This document shows, in pieces, positions 1 to 4,969 of a stretch of 6,310 bases of DNA (positions within the stretch are counted from its first letter, which is position 1; the number at the start of each line of letters is the position of its first letter). The DNA lies in assembly GCA_023437865.1 (NCBI GenBank), contig JAEZFE010000473.1, forward strand, positions 1 through 6,310, read 5' to 3'. Origin of the DNA: Pseudomonadota bacterium (GTDB lineage Bacteria; Pseudomonadota; Alphaproteobacteria; Rhodospirillales; Magnetospirillaceae). The notes under the pieces were generated by a model. That model searched no databases, was not told the origin of the DNA, and worked only from the letters and a program-made list of their open reading frames with translations. The position numbers and the translations under genes are program-made.

Positions 1-6
1 GCCTAA

Positions 7-525
7 TCAGCACACGTCGATCCGGTAAGACGGCTGGTGCTGCCAGCAGAACAACCACCGGCCCGGCCGCTCCCCGCGCTCGCCCGAAGGCCTGAAGTTG
101 ATCCGGTTGAGAAGTGCCCACGAGCGCAGGTTGCCGGGATGGCACTCTGCGACGATGCGGAGGTGAGGTTGTCTGCTTGCGAGCGTTTCGACAACCGCAG
201 CGACCGCCTCCGTTGCGAGGCCTTGGCCACGTACCGCCGACGTAAGCCAATAGCCAATCTCCACGTTATCCCGTCCCTTGGGATGAAGCCCCACCACCCC
301 CAGCAGTTGCCGCCTATCCCTATCCCAAATTCCAAGAAAGCGATGGCCCTCGGACTGGCTGGCAATCAGGGCCATGGCGTCATCCATGGTGAATGGTTGG
401 GGAAGGAAATGAATGAAAGAGGTCACCGAGGCATCGGTTGCCGCTTGCAAGTCATCGGCATCCTTGGGGCGTAATCCGCTGATCCGGCAGCGCGGCGTTT
501 TCAGTTCCGGAAATTCTTGAATCAC
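7..525 (-). CDS. GNAT family N-acetyltransferase (RimJ/RimL type)
   Basis: Probable acetyl-CoA-dependent N-acetyltransferase of the GNAT fold, 172 aa, cytoplasmic; substrate unknown. The N-terminal part (LRPKDADDL near residues 18-26, then FIHFLPQPFT) resembles RimJ/RimL-type enzymes. The acetyl-CoA loop is visible as RGQGLA at residues 99-104, after the strand NVEIGYWL (87-94). The C-terminal NLRSWALLNRINF (132-144) matches the usual N-x-x-S-x-x-L-L-x-x-x-x-F motif. I chose the GTG at 523-525 because AAGGGA lies 7 nt upstream and homology to the fold starts just after it. An ATG at 651 is in frame but would add 42 residues of low-complexity, Arg-rich sequence. It is on the same strand as the PfpI-like gene but 258 bp downstream of it, so it probably has its own promoter. 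GC is about 57% in the row I counted, lower than the central operon, which may point to transfer. Family call is secure; exact start is likely, not certain. Confidence 0.82.
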   Translation of the reverse strand: MIQEFPELKTPRCRISGLRPKDADDLQAATDASVTSFIHFLPQPFTMDDAMALIASQSEGHRFLGIWDRDRRQLLGVVGLHPKGRDNVEIGYWLTSAVRGQGLATEAVAAVVETLASRQPHLRIVAECHPGNLRSWALLNRINFRPSGERGERPGRWLFCWQHQPSYRIDVC

Positions 526-687
526 GAAACGGTCCCTTAATGAGGGCCGCCGTGCCAGGTGGTGTTCTTGCTGAATTGACCATGCGCCCCGATCACGGCG
601 GCGATGGTCACGAACAATGACGACACCCCGCTCCCCTAAAGGGGGCGCCAATAATTCCGGCAGCGGTGGGTCGCGGAGGAGGTCATC

Positions 688-750
688 ATGGCGCTATCGT
701 GCCACTCTGGCCTCTGGCCCGCAACACCCATAACACCGGCTTCATGGTGA
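688..750 (+). CDS. Possible 20-aa small ORF with strong Shine-Dalgarno
   Basis: A short frame of 20 codons, ATG at 688 and TGA at 748-750. What draws attention is AGGAGGT at 677-683, a near-perfect Shine-Dalgarno placed 4-5 nt before the ATG. The peptide (MALSCHSGLWPATP...) has no recognised motif, no membrane segment and no signal peptide. Its stop codon overlaps the left arm of the hairpin at 749-775. No plus-strand gene follows until 1407, and the intervening DNA encodes a minus-strand gene, so a leader-peptide role has no obvious target. It may be a true small protein, the leftover 5' end of a lost gene, or chance. Confidence 0.2.
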   Translation: MALSCHSGLWPATPITPASW

Positions 751-775
751 GCCCATGGCGCCGCTGAATGGGCTC
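749..775. terminator. Hairpin at the 3' end of the PfpI-like gene
   Basis: Perfect 8-bp inverted repeat GAGCCCAT (749-756) and ATGGGCTC (768-775) around an 11-nt loop, starting 8 bp past the stop codon of the minus-strand PfpI-like gene. Its position suits a transcript end or mRNA-protecting hairpin. Neither strand has a T-run after it, so it is not a canonical intrinsic terminator. Confidence 0.4.
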
Positions 776-783
776 GCCCCTCC

Positions 784-1305
784 TCACCGCCCCGCCAGTT
801 TGCGCACGAGCTCGGCGAAGCTCACCACGTCGTGCCCATGCCGGCCGGTGATGACCTTGCCATCCTCCACCGCCGCCGCATCCTGCCAAGTGGCGCCGGC
901 ATGAACCACGTCCGAGCGGATGGCCGGCGCGCTGGTCATGGTGCGGCCCTTGGCCAAGCCGGCCTCGATCAGCACCCAGACGGCATGGCCCAAGGCGGCC
1001 ACCGGCTTGCCCTGGATGGCGGCGTCGCGCACCAGACGGATGATGGGCTCGTCAGCGCGCAGGGTGTCGGCCCCGATCAGGCCGCCGGGCAGCACCAGGG
1101 CGGCGAAATCCTGGGCCTCGGCATCGATGGCCGCCACGTCCACCGGGATGTCGCCGTTCCAGTGGGTGTTGTCCCACGAGCGCACCGAATGCTTCTTGGG
1201 CGAGACCACCACCAGCCTGTGGCCGTCTTCCGCCAGCGCCTTGCACAGGATGGTCATTTCGCCCTGCTCGAAACCGCTCGCCACCACCATGGCAACCTTG
1301 GCCAT
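784..1305 (-). CDS. DJ-1/PfpI family protein lacking the nucleophilic cysteine
   Basis: 173-aa protein of the DJ-1/PfpI (class I glutamine amidotransferase-like) superfamily, the size of single-domain PfpI/YhbO members. The N-terminal strand AKVAMVVASGFEQGEM carries the family Glu at residue 13. LVLPGG (70-75) and KPVAALGHAVWVL (100-112) form the expected core. In catalytic members the second motif reads A-[IV]-C-H-G; here it is ALGHAVW, so residue 106 is Gly (codon GGC at 990-988) followed by His107. The usual Cys-based protease, chaperone or deglycase chemistry is therefore unlikely, although the fold, the Glu and the His are kept. A Cys at residue 21 lies far from the motif and is not a replacement. 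The start is well supported: AGGAGG sits about 7 nt before the ATG. It is divergent from the DUF952-pyrD operon. The biological role is unknown. Confidence 0.85.
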   Translation of the reverse strand: MAKVAMVVASGFEQGEMTILCKALAEDGHRLVVVSPKKHSVRSWDNTHWNGDIPVDVAAIDAEAQDFAALVLPGGLIGADTLRADEPIIRLVRDAAIQGKPVAALGHAVWVLIEAGLAKGRTMTSAPAIRSDVVHAGATWQDAAAVEDGKVITGRHGHDVVSFAELVRKLAGR

Positions 1306-1406
1306 GTCCGTGCCTCCTGCCGATGAAGTGATTCGGGCAGGTGGGGGGTGGCGTTGCGAAGGTCAACATGGTCATGGGGCTCGGATTGGAGTAAGGTCCG
1401 GCCGCC
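1306..1406. promoter_or_regulatory. Divergent intergenic region
   Basis: This 101-bp gap separates the minus-strand PfpI-like gene from the plus-strand operon starting at 1407, so promoters for both must lie in or overlap it. Shine-Dalgarno sequences are clear on both sides (AGGAGG for the minus gene; GGAG/AAGG before the plus gene). A minus-strand TTGACC at 1366-1361 could be a -35 box, but no convincing -10 lies 16-18 bp away. No operator palindrome stands out. Confidence 0.4.
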
Positions 1407-1754
1407 ATGACCCAGACCATTTACCATATGTGCCGGCGCGCCGAATGGGAGGCCGCCCAGGCAGCCGGAGGCTATTGCGGTTCGTCCCAGGACCAGGCCG
1501 ACGGCTTCATCCATTTTTCCACTGCCGCCCAGGTGCGCGAGAGCGCGGCCAAGCATCGCGCCGGCCAAAGCGGGCTGGTACTGTTGGCGGTACACGCCGC
1601 CGCCTGCGGGGACGCTCTCAAATGGGAGCCCTCACGTGGCGGCCAGTTGTTTCCCCACATCTATGGCGGGCTGCCCATGGCGGCATTGCGCTGGGTCAAG
1701 GAGCTGCCGCTAGGCGAAGGCGGCCTTCATGTATTCCCCGAGCTCGAGGATTGA
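1407..1754 (+). CDS. DUF952 domain-containing protein
   Basis: 115-aa cytoplasmic protein that matches the DUF952 family over its full length. Recognisable conserved blocks are TIYHMC near the N-terminus (4-9), ADGFIHFSTAAQV (31-43) and LKWEPSRGGQLFPHIYGGLP (71-90). The biochemical function is not established. From memory, DUF952 structures share the ADP-ribosyltransferase/KptA-like fold, which would suggest NAD-linked chemistry, but this sequence does not prove it. GGAG and AAGG upstream of the ATG give a reasonable ribosome binding site. It heads the operon, and its TGA overlaps the ATG of pyrD in TGATG, implying translational coupling. I recall DUF952 genes next to pyrD in other Alphaproteobacteria, which supports a shared but unknown context. 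Confidence 0.88.
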   Translation: MTQTIYHMCRRAEWEAAQAAGGYCGSSQDQADGFIHFSTAAQVRESAAKHRAGQSGLVLLAVHAAACGDALKWEPSRGGQLFPHIYGGLPMAALRWVKELPLGEGGLHVFPELED

Positions 1755-2824
1755 TGGTGTTCGATTATTTCAAGCTGGCCGGGCCGCTGGTCCGCTTCTT
1801 CGATCCCGAGACCGCCCACGGCCTGACCATCCGCACGTTGCGCATGGGGCTGGTGCCGCCGCAGCCGCGCGTCAACGCGCCGTCGCTGGAAGTGGCGTTG
1901 TGGGGCCTGCGTTTTCCCAATCCGGTGGGCCTTGCCGCCGGCTTCGACAAGAATGCCGAAGTGCCCGATGCCATGCTGCGCCAGGGCTTCGGCTTCGTCG
2001 AGATCGGCTCGGTCACCCCGCGCCCGCAGCCCGGCAATCCCAAGCCGCGCATGTTCCGCCTGTCCGAGGACCGTGCCGTCATCAATCGCATGGGCTTCAA
2101 CAATGAAGGCCTGGAGGCGGTGGCGCGCCGGCTGGAGGCCCGTGCCCGCATCGGCATCGTCGGCGCCAATCTCGGCAAGAACAAGGATACAGAAGACGCC
2201 GCCTCGGATTACGAGAAGGGCGCCGCCCGTCTGGCGCCTCTGGCTGACTACATGGTCATCAACGTGTCCTCGCCCAACACGCCGGGTTTGCGCTCGCTGC
2301 AGGGCCGCGACCAGCTCGAGGGGCTGGTGGGCCGCACCCGCGCCGCGCTGAATGCCGCCGTGCCGGAAGGCAAGCGTCCGCCCTTGCTGTTGAAGATCGC
2401 CCCCGATCTCAACGACGAGGACCTCGCCGATATCGCCGCCGTGGCCCTGGCCGGCGGGCTTGACGGCCTGATTGTCTCGAACACCACCATCGCCCGGCCC
2501 GAAACGCTGAAGTCCGAGCATTCGAGCCAGACCGGCGGCCTGTCGGGGGCGCCGCTGTTCCAGCCGGCCACCGCCGTCCTCAGCCGCATGTACGCCCTGA
2601 CCGAGGGCAAGCTGCCCATCGTCGGGGTCGGCGGCATTGCCTCGGGTGCCGATGCCTATGCCAAGATCCGCGCCGGCGCCTCGCTGGTCCAGCTCTACTC
2701 GGCCATGGTCTATGAAGGCCCCGGGCTGGTCACCCGCATCAACCGCGAGCTGGTCACCCTGCTCAAGCGCGACGGCTTCGCCAGCGTGGCCGAAGCGGTC
2801 GGCGCCGACCATCGGGGGAAGTGA
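1754..2824 (+). CDS. pyrD: Dihydroorotate dehydrogenase (quinone), class 2
   Basis: Oxidises dihydroorotate to orotate in de novo pyrimidine synthesis, passing electrons through FMN to membrane quinone. The 356-aa protein shows the family motifs in order: N-terminal membrane-associating helical part (FDYFKLAGPLVRFFDPETAHGL), FMN-site AAGFDKNA (61-68), NRMGFNN (111-117), NVSSPNTPGLR (170-180), KIAPDL (214-219), SNTTIARP (242-249), GGLSG (261-265), GVGGI (291-295) and QLYSAMVYEGP (313-323). The serine in SSPNT (Ser173) is the expected catalytic base of class 2 enzymes, where class 1 has Cys. The frame is open far upstream, but the ATG at 1754 is chosen because it begins at the family N-terminus, has GAGG 4 nt upstream and overlaps the DUF952 stop in TGATG. 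Its own TGA overlaps the next ATG in the same way. Length is normal and all key residues are present. Confidence 0.98.
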   Translation: MVFDYFKLAGPLVRFFDPETAHGLTIRTLRMGLVPPQPRVNAPSLEVALWGLRFPNPVGLAAGFDKNAEVPDAMLRQGFGFVEIGSVTPRPQPGNPKPRMFRLSEDRAVINRMGFNNEGLEAVARRLEARARIGIVGANLGKNKDTEDAASDYEKGAARLAPLADYMVINVSSPNTPGLRSLQGRDQLEGLVGRTRAALNAAVPEGKRPPLLLKIAPDLNDEDLADIAAVALAGGLDGLIVSNTTIARPETLKSEHSSQTGGLSGAPLFQPATAVLSRMYALTEGKLPIVGVGGIASGADAYAKIRAGASLVQLYSAMVYEGPGLVTRINRELVTLLKRDGFASVAEAVGADHRGK

Positions 2825-3690
2825 TGCCGGTGCGTCAGATCAAGGGCCTGTCCGAGGTCGCGTCCGGCTTCGATGCCTTCATCCTCGATTTGTGGGGGGT
2901 CATCCACGACGGCGTCGAGCCCTATGTCGGCGCCCGCGAGTGCCTGGCCGCCATCCGCGCCGCCGGCAAGAAGACGCTGCTGCTGTCTAACGCGCCGCGC
3001 CGCGCCGCCGCCCTGGTCGAGCAATTGGCCCGCATGGGCATGGGGCGCGAGATGTATGATCTGGTGCTGAGCTCGGGCGAGGCGGTGCATATGGAGCTCG
3101 CGCGCCGCACCGATCCGTTCTACGCCGCGCTGGGCCACAACATTTACCACATGGGTCCCGAACGCGACCGCAATGTCTACGAGGGGCTTGATCTGGTCGC
3201 GGTGGACATGGAGCGTGCCGATTTCATCCTCAACACCGGGCCGTGGAATTTCGACGAGACCGTCGAGGATTATGAGCCCGCCATGCGTGCCGGCCTGGCC
3301 CGCAACTTGCCGATGATCTGCGCCAATCCGGACCTGACGGTGATTCGCCAGGGCCAGCCGGTGGTGTGCGCCGGCGCCCTTGCCAAGCGCTATGCCGAGT
3401 TGGGCGGCGTGGTCTCGACCCGCGGTAAGCCCGATCCGGCCATCTACGACAACGCGCTTGAGATGCTGGGCGTCGAGCGGTGCCGTGTGCTGGCGGTGGG
3501 CGACGCGCTGCATACCGACATCAAGGGCGCCAATGGTGCGGGCATCAGCTCGGTGTTCGTGACCCAGGGCATCCATGCCGCCGAACTGGGCATCCGCCCG
3601 GGCGAGGAGGCTGATCCGGACGCCCTGCGAACGGTGGTGGCCCGGCACGGCGAGCGCCCCATGGCGGCCGTCGCCACGTTCCGCTGGTAA
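2824..3690 (+). CDS. TIGR01459-type HAD hydrolase (NagD-like, class IIA)
   Basis: 288-aa HAD-superfamily protein of the NagD-like IIA group, probably a phosphatase of unknown substrate. Motif I is FILDLWGVIHDG (19-30) with nucleophile Asp22. The second Asp of the usual D-x-D is Trp24, which I recall as typical of this subfamily. Motif II is LLLSNAPR (52-59, Ser55), the motif III lysine is in RGKPDP (200-205, Lys202), and motif IV is VGDALHTDIKGA (225-236) for Mg2+. The cap domain lies between motifs II and III. The start is ATG 2824, since GGGGGA lies 4 nt upstream and the codon overlaps the pyrD stop. An in-frame GTG at 2821 is too close to that site. The overlap argues for co-expression with pyrD; no link to pyrimidine synthesis is proven, although a nucleotide or sugar-phosphate phosphatase would fit. 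Confidence 0.9.
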   Translation: MPVRQIKGLSEVASGFDAFILDLWGVIHDGVEPYVGARECLAAIRAAGKKTLLLSNAPRRAAALVEQLARMGMGREMYDLVLSSGEAVHMELARRTDPFYAALGHNIYHMGPERDRNVYEGLDLVAVDMERADFILNTGPWNFDETVEDYEPAMRAGLARNLPMICANPDLTVIRQGQPVVCAGALAKRYAELGGVVSTRGKPDPAIYDNALEMLGVERCRVLAVGDALHTDIKGANGAGISSVFVTQGIHAAELGIRPGEEADPDALRTVVARHGERPMAAVATFRW

Positions 3691-3716
3691 ACGAGAAACC
3701 AAGAAGGTCTGGGAGC

Positions 3717-4727
3717 ATGATGTACGAAACCGATGCGGTGGTGGTCGGCGCCGGCCCGGTGGGCCTGTTCGCCGTGTTCGAATGCGGCATGGTCAAGCTG
3801 AAGTGCCATGTGGTCGACGCGCTTGACGCGGTGGGCGGCCAATGTTCGGCGCTCTATCCGGAAAAGCCCATCTTCGACATCCCTGGTCACCCCAAGATCC
3901 TTGCCGCCGATCTGATCGAGCGTTTGACTGAACAGGCCGCCCCGTTCGAGCCGGTCTATCATCTCGGCCGCCAGATGGTCGGGCTTGAGCGTCAGGGCGA
4001 GTCCTGGCGCTGCACCCTGTCGGATGGCACCACCATTCTTACCAAGGTGGTGATCATCGCCGCCGGCTGCGGCGCCTTCGGCCCCAACCGCCCGCCGCTC
4101 GACGGCATCGAACAGTATGAGGGCAAGGGCGTCAGCTACTTCGTCACCCGCCGCGAGGAGTATCGCGGCAAGAAGGTGGTGATCGCCGGCGGAGGCGATT
4201 CGGCGGTGGATTGGGCCATCTCGCTGGCCGAAGTGGCGGAAAAGGTGATGGTGGTGCACCGCCGCCCCAAGTTCCGCGCCGCTCCCGAATCGGAAGCCCG
4301 CCTCAAGGCGCTGGCTGACGCCGGCACCATCGAACTGGTGGTGCCCTACCAGTTGCACGGCCTGGAGGGCGACGGCGCCAAGCTGTCCGCCGTGGTGGTT
4401 GCCACCCTGGACGGCGAAACCCGCCGCCTGGACGCCGACGCCCTGCTGCCGTTCTTCGGCCTGGCCATGAATCTCGGCCCCATCGCCGAATGGGGCCTAG
4501 ACATGGACCGCAGCCAGATCGCGGTGGAGGCCGCCACTATGGCCACCAACGCGCCCGGCATCCTGGCCGCCGGCGACATCTGCACCTATCCCGGCAAGCT
4601 CAAGCTGATCCTGTCGGGCTTCGCCGAAGCGGCCCGCGCCGCCCATACCGCCCACGACCTCGCCCATCCCGGCGAGGCCCTGCACTTCGAATACTCCACT
4701 ACCTCGGGCGTGCCCGGCGGCAAGTGA
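3717..4727 (+). CDS. Ferredoxin/flavodoxin-NADP reductase, thioredoxin-reductase-like
   Basis: FAD enzyme moving electrons between NADPH and ferredoxin or flavodoxin, 336 aa, cytoplasmic, of the TrxR-like (YumC-type) FNR family. FAD-binding GAGPVGLF is at residues 11-18, and the characteristic GGQCSALYPEKPIFDIPGHP block is at 40-59. The NADPH-binding GGGDSAVDWAISL is at 158-170, followed by VVHRRPKFRA (179-188). AAGDICTYPGKLKLILSGFAEAA (284-306) is the second FAD motif and C-terminal signature. The CxxC of true thioredoxin reductases is absent, which separates it from TrxB. Two ATGs stand in tandem (3717 and 3720). AGAAGG about 9 nt upstream of the first and GGGAG 4 nt upstream of the second support either one. 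It is 26 bp after the HAD gene, so most likely the last gene of the operon, before the hairpin at 4735-4764. Physiological partner unknown. Confidence 0.93.
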   Translation: MMYETDAVVVGAGPVGLFAVFECGMVKLKCHVVDALDAVGGQCSALYPEKPIFDIPGHPKILAADLIERLTEQAAPFEPVYHLGRQMVGLERQGESWRCTLSDGTTILTKVVIIAAGCGAFGPNRPPLDGIEQYEGKGVSYFVTRREEYRGKKVVIAGGGDSAVDWAISLAEVAEKVMVVHRRPKFRAAPESEARLKALADAGTIELVVPYQLHGLEGDGAKLSAVVVATLDGETRRLDADALLPFFGLAMNLGPIAEWGLDMDRSQIAVEAATMATNAPGILAAGDICTYPGKLKLILSGFAEAARAAHTAHDLAHPGEALHFEYSTTSGVPGGK

Positions 4728-4734
4728 AAATCAT

Positions 4735-4764
4735 AGAGGCCGGGCCGCAAGCCGCCCGGCCTCT
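4735..4764. terminator. Intrinsic-type terminator hairpin after the FNR gene
   Basis: Perfect 11-bp inverted repeat AGAGGCCGGGC (4735-4745) and GCCCGGCCTCT (4754-4764) with an 8-nt loop, beginning 7 bp after the FNR stop codon. The plus-strand tail (TGCGCACC) is poor in T, so termination may be partial. On the minus strand the stem is followed by ATGATTTTC. The right arm abuts the -35 box of the tRNA promoter. Confidence 0.7.
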
Positions 4765-4792
4765 TGCGCACCCCGATCCGGCACCCTATAAC
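4764..4792 (+). promoter_or_regulatory. Sigma70-type promoter of the tRNA-Gly gene
   Basis: TTGCGC at 4764-4769 and TATAAC at 4787-4792 are separated by exactly 17 bp. The expected start near 4799 lies about 10 nt before the first tRNA base at 4809. Spacing and position are what one expects for a stable-RNA promoter. With the tRNA interrupted downstream, this promoter now points into the integrase gene. Confidence 0.72.
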
Positions 4793-4808
4793 TAGAGGCC
4801 TTGGGGTC

Positions 4809-4845
4809 GCGGGTGTAGCTCAATGGTAGAGCAGAAGCTTCCCAA
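4809..4845 (+). pseudogene. 5' half of tRNA-Gly(CCC), interrupted after the anticodon loop
   Basis: The acceptor strand GCGGGTG (4809-4815), TA, D-arm GCTC/GAGC (4818-4821, 4829-4832) with loop AATGGTA, the 5' anticodon stem GAAGC (4834-4838) and the loop TTCCCAA (4839-4845) match the first 38 positions of a bacterial tRNA-Gly. The anticodon is CCC at 4841-4843. A complete gene needs GCTTC next; the sequence reads CTAGT instead. No T-arm or CACCCGC acceptor strand follows anywhere in the window. The break falls at the 3' edge of the anticodon loop, a known target sublocation for tyrosine integrases, and an integrase gene begins about 120 bp on. Confidence 0.85.
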
Positions 4846-4846
4846 C
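4834..4846 (+). other. Putative attachment site junction (attL core)
   Basis: The anticodon stem-loop sequence GAAGCTTCCCAA ends in host-like tRNA at 4845, and the following DNA is unrelated. In tRNA genes used as att sites, the two anticodon stem arms serve as the symmetric core flanking the crossover. This is therefore the likely chromosome/element junction. The exact crossover base and the identity block cannot be fixed without the other end of the element. Confidence 0.6.
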
Positions 4847-4922
4847 TAGTCCTTTTGGTTGTTTTGACCGATAGGGATTTCGCCACCCCAGCGGGAAGCT
4901 CCCCGGCCAGCGTCACCACCAA

Positions 4923-4969
4923 ATCCGCACTTTCCGACACACTCGCCAACACGGGACGAGGGTGCGGAT
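4923..4969 (+). promoter_or_regulatory. Hairpin masking the integrase Shine-Dalgarno and start codon
   Basis: The segment 4923-4934 can pair with 4958-4969 over 12 bp (ten Watson-Crick and two G-U pairs) around a 23-nt loop. ATCCGCAC against GTGCGGAT forms the outer perfect 8 bp, then TTTC against GAGG. The right arm contains the whole Shine-Dalgarno GAGGG (4958-4962) and the first two bases of the integrase ATG. If it forms in the mRNA, ribosomes would be blocked until it is opened. As DNA it could also serve as a repressor or excisionase site. Confidence 0.6.

Noticed and set aside
633..644. CCCC-TAAA-GGGG hairpin upstream of the GNAT gene
   Set aside because: Only four firm base pairs plus a wobble and no T-run; too weak to call.
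526..651. Longer GNAT start at the ATG at 651
   Set aside because: Adds 42 residues unlike the family, while the GTG at 525 has AAGGGA at good spacing.
688..775. Trp-type attenuator (leader peptide plus hairpin)
   Set aside because: Trp codons are not tandem and no plus-strand biosynthetic gene lies downstream within reach.
1338..1366. Minus-strand promoter with TTGACC as -35
   Set aside because: The hexamer at the right distance is CACCTG, not a plausible -10.
920..1753. Upstream extension of the pyrD frame to about 634 residues
   Set aside because: The extra part lies antisense to the PfpI-like gene and in another frame through DUF952; PyrD homology starts at the ATG at 1754.
1727..2812. 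Long minus-strand open frame opposite pyrD
   Set aside because: Low-complexity Gly/Ala/Arg/His-rich translation with no family motifs; typical antisense shadow of a high-GC gene.
2710..4358. Long minus-strand open frames opposite the HAD and FNR genes
   Set aside because: Same shadow pattern, and they overlap two well-identified genes over their full length.
4846..4967. Group I intron or long variable arm interrupting a functional tRNA
   Set aside because: No 3' half with GCTTC, T-arm and CACCCGC follows. The best partial resemblance (CACCC at 4884-4888 pairing with GGGTG) lacks an anticodon stem and T-arm, and the next gene is an integrase.
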